From Candidatus Thermoplasmatota archaeon (lineage in GTDB: Archaea; Thermoplasmatota; E2; UBA202; DSCA01): DNA of 34,003 nt. This document shows positions 16,492 through 25,303 of the stretch, piece after piece. The stretch covers positions 1 to 34,003 of the forward strand of contig JAYEJS010000075.1 of the NCBI GenBank assembly GCA_034660695.1, given 5' to 3'. Position 1 is the stretch's first letter, and every line of letters begins with the position of its first letter. The notes under the pieces were generated by a model. It was given only the letters and a program-made list of their open reading frames with translations, had not been told where the DNA came from and searched no databases. The position numbers were made by a program, and so were the translations under genes.

Positions 16492-16902
16492 ATGACAGAA
16501 GAAACAAAAATTGTACTGGTTGTGGATGACGAAGAAACAATGCAGGATTTGATAAAGAGGAATCTTTCTCGATCCAGCATGCCAATAAAAGTTTATAGTG
16601 AACTGAGTGGGGAAGGAGGCGTTGATAAATACAGGGAGCTTATGAAAAAAAATAGAACCCCCCATTTAGTAATAATGGATCTCAATCTTACCCAGTGGGG
16701 CGAGGGAAAGATAGACGGCGTGGAAGCGACGAAGAGAATATTGGACATGGATCCCGATGCCCAGATATATGGATATACTGCATGGTTTGCCACCAGATGG
16801 GCAAAGAATCTGGAGGATGCCGGTGCAAAGAAAGTAATAGAGAGAACAATTCTTCCATCCGAATTTAGAAGGATGGTCGAAGAAGTTCTGAGAGGAAAAT
16901 AG
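16492..16902 (+). CDS. Stand-alone response-regulator receiver domain
   Basis: The 136-residue protein is a single CheY-like receiver. The acidic pair is Asp12/Asp13 (VVDDEE), the phospho-acceptor Asp63 is in VIMDLNL, the switch Thr96 is in YGYTAWF, and Lys113/114 is in AGAKKVI. No output domain follows. It may act with PAS/HisKA sensors such as those elsewhere in this window, which is inference. The ATG at 16492 has the TATA box GTTATAAATATG (16463-16474) 24 nt upstream, suggesting a leaderless mRNA independent of rps2. Confidence 0.88.
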   Translation: MTEETKIVLVVDDEETMQDLIKRNLSRSSMPIKVYSELSGEGGVDKYRELMKKNRTPHLVIMDLNLTQWGEGKIDGVEATKRILDMDPDAQIYGYTAWFATRWAKNLEDAGAKKVIERTILPSEFRRMVEEVLRGK

Positions 16903-16966
16903 TCCGGTTCGTCAGTCCGTTTACTTCCCAATCCGTTCAATACATTATGCTTTTTTTCCATCAAAC

Positions 16967-16979
16967 TTTTTATAAAACC
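16967..16979 (+). promoter_or_regulatory. TATA box of alaS
   Basis: CTTTTTATAAAAC is centred about 25 nt before the ATG at 16998. This supports that start over an upstream in-frame ATG at 16947, which precedes the TATA box. Confidence 0.6.
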
Positions 16980-16997
16980 TTTCCATATATAGGCAGA

Positions 16998-19556
16998 ATG
17001 CAATCAGATTTGCAAAAATTCCTGCAGTTGGACTTCTTCGGGCAGGAAGGCTTCTCGCGAAAAAAATGCAAAAAATGCGGTTCTTACTTCTGGACAACGG
17101 GCAAGGGCCAAGAATTGTGCGGGGATGCTCCCTGCGTTCCCTACTCTTTCATAGGCAGCCCTCTCGGAAACAAAAAACATGACCTTTCTTCCATGAGAGA
17201 ATTATTTCTCTCTTTTTTTGAGCGTAACGGCCATACAAGATTGAAACGCTACCCTGTCGTGGCAAGATGGCGTTCCGACGTTTATTTGACCATAGCGTCG
17301 ATAGCGGACTTTCAGCCCCATGTAACTTCAGGTGAAGTACCCCCTCCAGCAAATCCCCTCGTAATATCCCAGCCGAGCATACGCCTCAACGATCTGGAGG
17401 AAGTCGGAAGAAGCGGCAGGCATCTGACGATGTTCGAAATGATGGGGCATCACGCTTTTAACAATCACGACAAGGTGTACTGGAGCGAGGAGACAATCAG
17501 GTATTGCAGCGATTTCCTGGAGAAGCTGGGTATAAAAAAAGATAGGGTGACATACAAGGAAGGAAAATGGCATGGCGGAGGAAATGCGGGAGCATGCCTG
17601 GAAGTTATTGTTTCGGGTATGGAAGTGGCAACCCTTGTATTTATGAATTTGAGGAAAGATAAAAATGGAAAGTATGAGGTGAATGGAGAGCATTACTCCG
17701 AGATGCCCATGCGTATTGTTGATACGGGGTACGGGCTGGAAAGGCTTGTATGGTTGACTCAAGGCTCCCCCACAATATATGATGCCATATTTCAGGATGT
17801 GATAAAAAATATTGTGGATAAGGCAGGAATCAAAGGCAACAAACTTCATGACATTTATGCGGTGGCAGATCATGCCAGATGTCTTGCATTTATGCTGAGT
17901 GATGGTATAGTTCCTTCAAATGTAGAGGAAGGATATCTCGCACGACTGCTTATCAGAAGGTCATTGCGTCTTCTCTCGCATCTTGATATAGATATTCCAC
18001 TGGCAGATATCGTAAACATGCATCTAAATTCTCTTTCCCCTGATTTTCCGGAACTTATTGAATCTCGAGAAGTGATTAGAGACGTGCTGGAAAACGAGAC
18101 AAAAAAGTTTTATGCAACCCTTGAAAAAGGAAAAAGGCTTGTCGCCCGGTATATGGAGGGAAAGGACAGCATACCCGCTGAAAAACTCATCCAGTTTTAT
18201 GATACTTACGGAATACCCCCTGAGGTCGTAAAGGAAGTTGCAGGAAAAGTAAACATTCCAGAAAATTTTTATCCCATGGTGGCCGAAATCCACAGCCATG
18301 CTTCAGATGAGAAAAAAGAGGAAGAAAAATCAGACTACACGACAGAGCTTTTGTTTTATGATAAACCGTACGACAAAAAATTTGAAGCCACCGTTCTGTG
18401 GAAGGGAAACATCAGGGGCAAAACAGGTGTTATACTTGATAGAACCCTTTTTTATCCAGAAGGCGGCGGACAGGAATCCGATACGGGTGTGTTAATCCAG
18501 AACGGAAAGAAGTGCAGGGTTTTAAGGGCGGAAAAGAAAGGAAATGCTGTTGTTCATATAATAGATGGGAAAATCAACGAAGGGGACGTGCAGGGAGAAA
18601 TAGACTGGCAGAAGAGATATGCGTCCATGCGTCATCATACTGCGACCCATATAATAAACGCTTCTGCAAGAAAAGTCCTTGGAAAACATATATGGCAGAG
18701 GGGCTCGCAGCTAAATGAGACTGAGGCAAGGCTCGATGTTTCCCACTTCAGGAGGATTTCCCCGGATGAAATAAAAGAAATAGAGAGAAAGGCTAACGCT
18801 ATTGTGATGCAGGCAAAATCTGTAACGAAAGAGTGGCTTCCGAGGAGTGAAGCCGAGAAAAAGTATGGAATGCGTATCTATCAGGGCGGCCCACCCAAAG
18901 GAAGTGTTCTTCGTATAGTCGATATTCCCGAAATAGAAGTTGAGGCATGCGGCGGCACTCATGTTGACAATACAGCGGAGATAGGATTCATAAAAATCAC
19001 GGCAACGGAAAGGATACAGGATGGGGTGGAGAGAATAAAATTCTGTGCGGGCTATAAGGCACTGGAGTACGTGCACAGGCAGGAAGATATCCTCAAAGAA
19101 ACGGCGGGCATTTTGAATGTCGATACTTCAGTTCTGCCAAAGACAGTAAAAAGATTTTTCGATGAATGGAAAAAGTTACGGAAGCAGGTAGAAAAGTTGC
19201 AGAAAAGTACGGCATACAGTACAGCCGAGACCGCTGAAGGCACAGAAATAGTTACACAGGATGAGCTCACTCCATCAGCCATAAAGGATATAACCAGCAG
19301 GGGCAATGCCGTTGTCATCTCAGGAAGCAGGGCGGAAAAATCGGCCGTGATAAGAGTAGCATCTTCTCCGGGCATAGGCGTAGATTGTTCGGCAATATCC
19401 AGGGCAGTTGGCCGCATCCTGGGCGGGCGCGGGGGTGGGAGGCAGGAGGTGGCACAGGCCGGAGGGCCCATAGTCGAGAAACTTGAAGAAGCAAAAAAGA
19501 AAGCAGTTGAAATGGTGAGAAGACAATTGAAAGAAAAGAAAGAAAAAAATTTATGA
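16998..19556 (+). CDS. alaS: Alanyl-tRNA synthetase, archaeal type
   Basis: The 852-residue class II synthetase carries the archaeal N-terminal zinc element (Cys24, Cys27, Cys41, Cys46) ahead of the catalytic domain. The catalytic domain includes FEMMGHHAFN and the MPMRIVDTGYGLERLVW region. The editing domain has HTATH (547-551) and CGGTH (Cys651, His655), which clear mischarged Ser/Gly. A C-terminal coiled-coil and glycine-rich region ends with LGGRGGGRQEVAQAGG. Length and order are normal for archaeal AlaRS. Its own substrate, a tRNA-Ala, starts 23 nt after the stop codon. Confidence 0.97.
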   Translation: MQSDLQKFLQLDFFGQEGFSRKKCKKCGSYFWTTGKGQELCGDAPCVPYSFIGSPLGNKKHDLSSMRELFLSFFERNGHTRLKRYPVVARWRSDVYLTIASIADFQPHVTSGEVPPPANPLVISQPSIRLNDLEEVGRSGRHLTMFEMMGHHAFNNHDKVYWSEETIRYCSDFLEKLGIKKDRVTYKEGKWHGGGNAGACLEVIVSGMEVATLVFMNLRKDKNGKYEVNGEHYSEMPMRIVDTGYGLERLVWLTQGSPTIYDAIFQDVIKNIVDKAGIKGNKLHDIYAVADHARCLAFMLSDGIVPSNVEEGYLARLLIRRSLRLLSHLDIDIPLADIVNMHLNSLSPDFPELIESREVIRDVLENETKKFYATLEKGKRLVARYMEGKDSIPAEKLIQFYDTYGIPPEVVKEVAGKVNIPENFYPMVAEIHSHASDEKKEEEKSDYTTELLFYDKPYDKKFEATVLWKGNIRGKTGVILDRTLFYPEGGGQESDTGVLIQNGKKCRVLRAEKKGNAVVHIIDGKINEGDVQGEIDWQKRYASMRHHTATHIINASARKVLGKHIWQRGSQLNETEARLDVSHFRRISPDEIKEIERKANAIVMQAKSVTKEWLPRSEAEKKYGMRIYQGGPPKGSVLRIVDIPEIEVEACGGTHVDNTAEIGFIKITATERIQDGVERIKFCAGYKALEYVHRQEDILKETAGILNVDTSVLPKTVKRFFDEWKKLRKQVEKLQKSTAYSTAETAEGTEIVTQDELTPSAIKDITSRGNAVVISGSRAEKSAVIRVASSPGIGVDCSAISRAVGRILGGRGGGRQEVAQAGGPIVEKLEEAKKKAVEMVRRQLKEKKEKNL

Positions 19557-19579
19557 GGGCAGGACATTTCACAACAGAG

Positions 19580-19652
19580 GGGCCGGTAGATCAGTTGGAA
19601 GATCGCCACCTTGGCATGGTGGAGGCCACGGGTTCAAATCCCGTCCGGTCCA
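19580..19652 (+). tRNA. tRNA-Ala (anticodon GGC)
   Basis: A full cloverleaf can be folded: acceptor GGGCCGG with CCGGTCC, D stem GATC/GATC, anticodon stem CCACC/GGTGG around the loop TTGGCAT, T stem ACGGG/CCCGT around TTCAAAT, and discriminator A. The anticodon GGC reads GCC/GCU. The acceptor carries the G3:U70 wobble pair (position 3 G with position 70 T), the identity element of AlaRS. No CCA is encoded. It lies directly downstream of alaS; a TATA-like AAATTTATG overlaps the alaS 3' end. Confidence 0.95.
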
Positions 19653-19662
19653 TTTATCAGGG

Positions 19663-20240
19663 TCATTCCCTTACGTCTCCATTATTTATGACATTTTTAA
19701 CCACAGATTCTATCCTGTTGATTGCTGTTTTCGCAGCTTCCAGCTTTTTCTTTTCTTCATCGTCTGCCGTTTCATCTATAACAAGCTGGATATACCCCTT
19801 CGCAATCACCAGCGGGTTAAAAAAATAATGGGATATACTCTCTTTAAAAATCCTCTCCCTGTGTATGGCATTCTTCCTGTCTCTCTCCATCTTCCTGATG
19901 TGTGTAATATCTCTGATTGTTCCTATAGACATTATAATTTTTTTGTTCTGGGTTATGGGATATATATTTATTTCAAAATTTGGAGTTGTATACATAACGC
20001 TTTCCCCATTAAACAAATTCCTGCATATAGCATAAAGTTTCTGCCTGTCCTTTTTGGGGCAATGGAAATAAATGGCTTGCCTATCAACCTTTCATGTTTT
20101 TTTCCAATAAAGGCCAGTGCTTTTTCATTTAAATGGACAAAGTTACCATCTGAATTGAGGATAAATATTCCTTCCACTGCCATTCCATGGTTTGTGTCCA
20201 TACATGAATACATACTTTCCAAACTTTTTGGCATTACCAT
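19663..20240 (-). pseudogene. PAS-HisKA sensor protein with a single-base frameshift
   Basis: Two adjacent frames make one protein. The first (from an ATG at 20240) encodes a PAS start, MAVEGIFILNSDGNFVHLNE, up to GKPFISIAP. The rest of the PAS domain continues in another frame (QKLYAICRNLFNG, then SIGTIRDITHIRKMERDR) and leads into a HisKA-like helix pair with ISHYFFNPL. Continuity is restored by adding one A in the A5 run at 20051-20055. No ATPase domain follows, so even the repaired protein (about 190-200 residues) would be a short sensor. It may be a real pseudogene or an assembly error in a homopolymer. Confidence 0.75.
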
Positions 20241-20356
20241 TTTATTCGCCGTGTTTGATTGCAATTTACAAACAATATATGTCTTCCCCTATATATTGCT
20301 TATTTTTGACAATATTGTGCTCAGCTAACAATTTTTCTTCCTTTGGCCTGTCGATA

Positions 20357-20369
20357 GATTTATATTATG
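20357..20369 (+). promoter_or_regulatory. TATA box of alba
   Basis: GATTTATATTATG lies about 25 nt before an ATG at 20385 and about 50 nt before the preferred ATG at 20412. Confidence 0.5.
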
Positions 20370-20411
20370 CAGTGCTATTTAACTATGGATAAATCCAGTG
20401 AGGTGAAAAAA

Positions 20412-20696
20412 ATGAATCAGGAAACGGGCACAGATAACGTGGTATACGTCGGAAATAAACCGCCAATGAACTATGTACTGGCGGCCATAACCCAGTTAAA
20501 TTCTGGGTCGAACGAAGTAGCTATTAAGGCACGCGGAAGGGCCATATCCAGAGCAGTAGATGTGGCAGAGATAGTACGAAGACGTTTTATGCCGGAGACA
20601 CAACTGAAGGACATAAAGATAGCTACAGAGGAAGTAACCAACGAGGAAGGAAATAAAATAAATGTATCTTCCATAGAAATATACCTCTCAAAGTAA
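20412..20696 (+). CDS. albA: DNA/RNA-binding protein Alba
   Basis: This 94-residue chromatin protein has [16 protein letters not shown] with the conserved Lys16 that contacts DNA and is the acetylation target in Sulfolobus Alba. It continues with [23 protein letters not shown] and the C-terminal strand SSIEIYLSK. The length is normal. The start is chosen from GAGGTG about 7 nt upstream; an in-frame ATG at 20385 would give a nine-residue longer, nearly leaderless version. Confidence 0.95.
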   Translation: MNQETGTDNVVYVGNKPPMNYVLAAITQLNSGSNEVAIKARGRAISRAVDVAEIVRRRFMPETQLKDIKIATEEVTNEEGNKINVSSIEIYLSK

Positions 20697-20702
20697 GAGA
20701 GA

Positions 20703-20738
20703 TCCTATTTCCTCTTCCTATTTTTACTATTTTTAACG
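20703..20738 (+). terminator. Probable alba terminator (T-rich tract)
   Basis: Several T runs (CCTATTT, CCTATTTTTACTATTTTTAAC) follow the alba stop codon directly. That is the usual form of archaeal intrinsic termination. Confidence 0.45.
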
Positions 20739-20784
20739 TTAATTATTTAAATTATAATGATATTTAGATACTGGAGGCGATAAT

Positions 20785-22371
20785 ATGAGCTCAGCAAAAA
20801 TAAGAAATATGGCAATAGTAGTTGTAGCAGTCGCTATGATGTGTGCCCCTGCGGTAACCTCTCTTTCAGTAAACGAAAAAGAAAACACACTAATAGCGAC
20901 AACAACTATGGAGAAGGCGACAATAGTTTTTCCAGCAAATGACGGAAATTCTATGATAGGATACATGGGAAATGTCCAGATTTCCTCAGGTACAACAGAC
21001 GAAGAACATCCAACTATCGTAAAGGCTCCCGATGGAAGCTTTTTGGTTGCATATGACTGTAGGCTAAGTGGTATAGAGGGACACGTTTATTTCATGCGTT
21101 CAACCGATAACGGCAATACGTGGTCAGAAATTTGGAATACAAATGTAGATATTGGAGAAATGAAAAATGGCGTTCAGACTTGGCCCGTTCTTTGTACACC
21201 ACCGGGAGGACAAGCCATCTACGGCTCATGGAATGATGAAGCACTTGATATTATATTCTTTATTAACATCTCCAATCCATCTGACCCGGGTAGCTACGGC
21301 GAGAAGATATATGGATATGATGCAAGCGGATGGGACTATGAGAGACATACATTTACCATAGCGGCATTCGATGAAAACAGATTTGCTGTCGGACACGTTG
21401 GTCATATTGAGTTTGGCGGCTATGATCTCCCGAGTTCGTGTCAAATTTGTTGCTTTACAGGCGGTTTTTCAGGAGGTTTTGGTATTACGGGTGACGAGGA
21501 CTACCCGATTGGGTACAACAATGAGGTAGCGGTTACGAGCAGTCTCTTTTGGATGATATGGGACTTCCCAAATGAGGCGAGTGGAACAAGTGATTTACTC
21601 CTCAAATGGGGTGATCCAGGTGAGGAGTCAGATTGTCATCTCTGGCCAGATAAGGAGATCACCTCTAACAAAGATTATGTTGATCCAGCATTAGATGCTA
21701 GTGGAGACAATCTCTGTATCGTATATATGACAAATGACAATATTTATGGCGATTGGGATCTTGCCTGCAAATATTCTACCGATGAAGGAGGCACATGGCA
21801 TGACGGAACATTCCCGTCAATGGCACAGGCGGACGAGAAAAGCCCAGAGATATTTGTCAGTGGCTCAACGGTTTTCTGCACATTCGTTCGCAACGGCAAT
21901 CTGTATTTGACAAAGTCTACTGACCTTGGGCAAATGTGGGAAGAACCAGAGCAAATAAATGAAGTAGACGGAACAGTTGTAGACGAAGAAGGGGCAGTTG
22001 AGGTATCTCCAGCAGGAATCGTCTGGGTTGACACCAGAAATGGAAATAAGGACATCTACTATGCACCATTGCCCTGTGCTATAATCAATGTCAACAGCAT
22101 ATCTGGAGGAATGGGAATTTCGGCGACAATTACCAATACAGGAACAGAAGATGCAAGCAACATGGACTGGTCAATTGAATTGACAGGACTGATATTCATT
22201 GGCAAGGAAACAACAGGAACAATTGACAGCTTGCCGGCAGGTGGAGAAGAAGCAATCAAAAGCGGCTTGGTTTTCGGCATCGGACCGACAACAATAACAA
22301 TAACAGCAGGCGGAGCATCAAAGACAGCCAAAGGTTTTGTACTTGGACCGCTGGTACTGGGAGTGAAGTAA
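20785..22371 (+). CDS. Secreted BNR/sialidase-like beta-propeller protein
   Basis: The 528-residue protein has a signal peptide (residues 8-27, cleaved near VTSLS). It then has Asp-box-like repeats: RSTDNGNTWSE, KYSTDEGGTWHD and TKSTDLGQMWEE, with strands that suit a six-bladed propeller. The C-terminal 100 residues (from about NVNSISGG) form an Ig-like module rich in Thr and Gly, ending GFVLGPLVLGVK, of a kind often seen at the ends of exported euryarchaeal proteins. The catalytic Arg triad of true sialidases is not evident, so an adhesive or carbohydrate-binding role is equally possible. The ATG follows GGAGG at 20773-20777, and there is a TATA box at about 20743-20757. Confidence 0.75.
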   Translation: MSSAKIRNMAIVVVAVAMMCAPAVTSLSVNEKENTLIATTTMEKATIVFPANDGNSMIGYMGNVQISSGTTDEEHPTIVKAPDGSFLVAYDCRLSGIEGHVYFMRSTDNGNTWSEIWNTNVDIGEMKNGVQTWPVLCTPPGGQAIYGSWNDEALDIIFFINISNPSDPGSYGEKIYGYDASGWDYERHTFTIAAFDENRFAVGHVGHIEFGGYDLPSSCQICCFTGGFSGGFGITGDEDYPIGYNNEVAVTSSLFWMIWDFPNEASGTSDLLLKWGDPGEESDCHLWPDKEITSNKDYVDPALDASGDNLCIVYMTNDNIYGDWDLACKYSTDEGGTWHDGTFPSMAQADEKSPEIFVSGSTVFCTFVRNGNLYLTKSTDLGQMWEEPEQINEVDGTVVDEEGAVEVSPAGIVWVDTRNGNKDIYYAPLPCAIINVNSISGGMGISATITNTGTEDASNMDWSIELTGLIFIGKETTGTIDSLPAGGEEAIKSGLVFGIGPTTITITAGGASKTAKGFVLGPLVLGVK

Positions 22372-22376
22372 ACTCT

Positions 22377-22405
22377 CTCCTTTTCCCTTTTAATTTTTTA
22401 ATATT
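22377..22405 (+). terminator. Probable terminator after the BNR protein gene
   Basis: T-rich sequence (CCTTTTCCCTTTTAATTTTTT) follows the stop codon at 22371 and precedes the por operon promoter. Confidence 0.45.
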
Positions 22406-22454
22406 GATTTTAAAGTTAGGCACGGAACGCTACTGTGTTACATTTCACTGAGAA

Positions 22455-22465
22455 AAGTATTAAAT
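22455..22465 (+). promoter_or_regulatory. TATA box of the porGDAB operon
   Basis: AAGTATTAAAT is centred about 27 nt before the ATG at 22487, giving a likely leaderless start for the operon. Confidence 0.5.
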
Positions 22466-22486
22466 GCCTTTTTGCATTGCATTTCT

Positions 22487-23044
22487 ATGCCATTAACCGA
22501 GGTTGTCTTTTACGGACGGGGCGGGCAGGGAGCTGTCACAGCCGCTAACATTCTTGCATCTGCCGCCCTTGAATCTGGAAACAAGGATGTACAGGCATTT
22601 CCTATTTTTGGGGCGGAACGGAGGGGGGCCCCAGTAAAAGCATTTGCCCGTATTTCTGACAGCGAGATCCATCTGAGAAGCCAGGTATACTCTCCAAATG
22701 TTGTCGTTGTTCTCGATACAGGAATAATGGATACCGTAAATGTTACAGATGGACTTAAAAAAGACGGTACGATCGTGCTTAATACACCGCGCTCCCCGGA
22801 TGAGGTTTACATGCCGTTTAAAGTTGCTACCGTTGATGCAACCGGAATAGCGATAGAAAGGAAAATAATGGTGGGCGGCATCCCCATAGTCAACACTCCC
22901 ATAGTCGGTACCCTCCCGAAGTTGATGGACAATTTATCCATTGATTCTGTTAAGAAGGCAATAATGAACCGATGGAAGGGAAAGGCCGGAGAAAGGAATG
23001 CTGCTGCGGCAGAAGATGCATATAAAAGGTTGAGGATAAAATGA
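22487..23044 (+). CDS. porG: 2-oxoacid (probably pyruvate):ferredoxin oxidoreductase, gamma subunit
   Basis: The 185-residue protein begins MPLTEVVFYGRGGQGAVTAANILA, the signature of POR/VOR gamma chains, and has FPIFGAERRGAPVKAFARIS in the middle. It works in the four-subunit enzyme that oxidises 2-oxoacids to acyl-CoA with ferredoxin as acceptor. An upstream TTG at 22472 would add five residues. The operon order gamma-delta-alpha-beta and the 1-4 nt overlaps show coupled expression. Pyruvate is the likely substrate from the operon order, but 2-oxoisovalerate cannot be excluded. Confidence 0.92.
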   Translation: MPLTEVVFYGRGGQGAVTAANILASAALESGNKDVQAFPIFGAERRGAPVKAFARISDSEIHLRSQVYSPNVVVVLDTGIMDTVNVTDGLKKDGTIVLNTPRSPDEVYMPFKVATVDATGIAIERKIMVGGIPIVNTPIVGTLPKLMDNLSIDSVKKAIMNRWKGKAGERNAAAAEDAYKRLRIK

Positions 23045-23286
23045 AAACCACAATATCTTACCCGGAAAAGGCTGCAATGGGAAAGACAGGAAGCTGGCGT
23101 GTGTTCCGCCCCCTGTTTCATGAAGATAAATGTATAAAATGCTGGAGATGCTGGATTTTCTGTCCCGAAGGGGCAATATCGCGTAATGAACTACCATCAA
23201 TAAACTACGATTTTTGTAAGGGTTGCGGGGTATGCGCCAATGAATGCCCCGTAAATACCATAGAAATGGGGAGGGAGGAAAAATGA
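23041..23286 (+). CDS. porD: 2-oxoacid:ferredoxin oxidoreductase, delta subunit (2x[4Fe-4S] ferredoxin)
   Basis: The 81-residue protein has two [4Fe-4S] motifs, CIKCWRCWIFCPEGAI and CKGCGVCANECPVNTI. They carry electrons from the thiamine-diphosphate site to external ferredoxin. The start overlaps porG by 4 nt (ATGA) and the end overlaps porA by 4 nt. The length is typical of PorD. Confidence 0.94.
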   Translation: MKTTISYPEKAAMGKTGSWRVFRPLFHEDKCIKCWRCWIFCPEGAISRNELPSINYDFCKGCGVCANECPVNTIEMGREEK

Positions 23287-24416
23287 AGATTATAGACACT
23301 GCAAATAATGTTGTCGCACTGGCCGCAAAAATGGCACGCCCGAAGGTAATAGCGGCCTACCCGATAACTCCTCAGACAACCATCGTTGAAAGACTGGCAC
23401 AATATGTTGAGTCGGGCGAATTGAAAGCAGAATTTATAAGAGTTGAGTCGGAACATTCTGCAATGACCTCATGTATAGCGGCAGAAGCTACGGGCGTGAG
23501 AACATTTACAGCCACATCTTCCCACGGCCTGCTTTTAATGCATGAAATGCTTCACTGGGCGGGGCTTGCAAGATTGCCCATCGTTATGGTAAATGTCAAC
23601 AGGGCTATTGGGCCAGGGTGGAGTATATGGAGCGATTGCAACGATTCCATGTCTCAGAGGGACACAGGATGGCTGCAGTTTTACTGTTCAAGCAATCAGG
23701 AGGTTTTTGATACGGTTATACAGGCTTACAAAATTGCGGAGCATAAGGACGTTCAATTGCCCGTAATGGTAAATTATGACGGCTTTATTTTATCCCATAC
23801 ATCAATGCCGGCAGATATTCCCTCCCAGAAAGAGATTGATGATTTTCTTCCGGCGTACACTCCCGAATGGAAGCTGGATGTCGAGCACCCAATAACTCAC
23901 GGGAACATTATAGGGCCCGAGTATTACATGGAAGTGAGGTACGATATGCAAATTTCCCAGCAGAAGGCAAAGAAAGTAATCAAAAATGTTGACGACGAAT
24001 GGAACAAAAAATTTGGCAAAAGTCACGGCAATCTGATAGAAACATACAGGTGCGATGATGCGGACATAATTATTGTTGCAATGGGGGCCATCGGGGCAGA
24101 GGCACACGCATCGGTTGACGGGCTGCGAAAGAAAGGAGAGAAAGTTGGGCTTGCAAGATTGAGAGTTTTTCGTCCCTTCCCAAAAGAGGATTTGCAAAAA
24201 ATTGCGGAAAAAGCAAAATTGATAGTCATAGACAGGGACATATCTGTTGGAATAGAGGGGGCAGTAGCAACTGAAATAAAAGCATCTGTTGATGGAAAGG
24301 TATGTGGATTTATTGCAGGACTTGGTGGCAGGGATGTCACCCATAAAGACATTATGAGGATGTACAATCTGGCGAAAGAAAATAAGGATGGATGGTACTC
24401 GGTGGAGGTGAGATAA
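23283..24416 (+). CDS. porA: 2-oxoacid:ferredoxin oxidoreductase, alpha subunit
   Basis: The 377-residue protein begins MKIIDTANNVVALAAKMARP and shows the domain I signature VIAAYPITPQTTIVERLA, with ESEHSAMTSCIAAEATGVRTFTATSS and later domain II regions such as DADIIIVAMGAIG. It binds part of the substrate and coenzyme A side of the enzyme. The ATG at 23283 sits in the ATGA overlap with porD; an earlier in-frame start at 23244 lies inside porD and is not needed. The stop TAA shares a base with the porB ATG. Confidence 0.94.
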   Translation: MKIIDTANNVVALAAKMARPKVIAAYPITPQTTIVERLAQYVESGELKAEFIRVESEHSAMTSCIAAEATGVRTFTATSSHGLLLMHEMLHWAGLARLPIVMVNVNRAIGPGWSIWSDCNDSMSQRDTGWLQFYCSSNQEVFDTVIQAYKIAEHKDVQLPVMVNYDGFILSHTSMPADIPSQKEIDDFLPAYTPEWKLDVEHPITHGNIIGPEYYMEVRYDMQISQQKAKKVIKNVDDEWNKKFGKSHGNLIETYRCDDADIIIVAMGAIGAEAHASVDGLRKKGEKVGLARLRVFRPFPKEDLQKIAEKAKLIVIDRDISVGIEGAVATEIKASVDGKVCGFIAGLGGRDVTHKDIMRMYNLAKENKDGWYSVEVR

Positions 24417-25303
24417 TGGCCATAAAGGATTTACCGAAAGAAGAATATGTTCTTCAGGGCAATGCGGCATGTCCGGGATGTCCTGCCACTATTGCTTTGA
24501 GGACGGTGCTCAAGGCTCTCGGGAAAAAAACGATAATTACCGTTCCAGCGTCATGCAGTGCCGTCATTCAGTCATTGTATCCAAAAACATCTTTTTCAGT
24601 GCCCACGATGAATATCGCATTTGAAGCGGCGGCGGCATCAGCATCCGGCATAAAAGCAGCACTCCATGCCGAGGGAAAGGACGATGTGACAGTGATGGTA
24701 TGGGCTGGTGATGGCGGGAGCTACGATATCGGTCTGCAGGCATTGAGCGGTGCCCTAGAAAGGAAAACGAATTTCATTTATATATGCTATAACAACCAGA
24801 TGTACTCCAATACTGGAATACAACGAAGCGGGGCCACACCGTACGGAGCGTGGACGACTACCACATGGGCTGGAAAAAAGGAGAAAGCAAAAAATCTCGC
24901 TGAAATAGTGATGGTTCATGACACACCCTATGTGGCAACGGCTTCGATAGCATACCCCACGGATTTGTACAGGAAGGTGAAAAAAGCAAAGGGAATAGAA
25001 GGGCCGAAGTATATAGAGATACTGTGTCCATGCCCTCCAGGCTGGAGGTTTGACATGAGCAAGACTGTCGAAATTGCACGTCTTGCCGTGGAAACAGGGT
25101 CATGGCTGATGTATGAGTTCGAGGGTGGCAAATTGACATTCAACGGCCCTTCAAAAGGAATAATTGAAGGAACAAAAGAAGCCAAGCCCATAGAAGACTG
25201 GCTTCGTATGCAGGGGAGATTCAGAAATCTTACTGATAATGATATCAAGGAAATAAAGAATGAGCTAAAGGAGGGATGGGAATTTTATCAGAAAAAAAGC
25301 TAA
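24416..25303 (+). CDS. porB: 2-oxoacid:ferredoxin oxidoreductase, beta subunit
   Basis: The 295-residue protein binds thiamine diphosphate: GDGGSYDIG is followed after about 20 residues by NNQMYSNTG, the classic TPP motif. The N-terminal CPGC plus later cysteines (PASCSAVI, LCPCPPGW) match the ligands of the beta-subunit [4Fe-4S] cluster. The start overlaps the porA stop by one base. The 3' end overlaps the convergent PHP gene by 4 nt. Confidence 0.94.
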   Translation: MAIKDLPKEEYVLQGNAACPGCPATIALRTVLKALGKKTIITVPASCSAVIQSLYPKTSFSVPTMNIAFEAAAASASGIKAALHAEGKDDVTVMVWAGDGGSYDIGLQALSGALERKTNFIYICYNNQMYSNTGIQRSGATPYGAWTTTTWAGKKEKAKNLAEIVMVHDTPYVATASIAYPTDLYRKVKKAKGIEGPKYIEILCPCPPGWRFDMSKTVEIARLAVETGSWLMYEFEGGKLTFNGPSKGIIEGTKEAKPIEDWLRMQGRFRNLTDNDIKEIKNELKEGWEFYQKKS

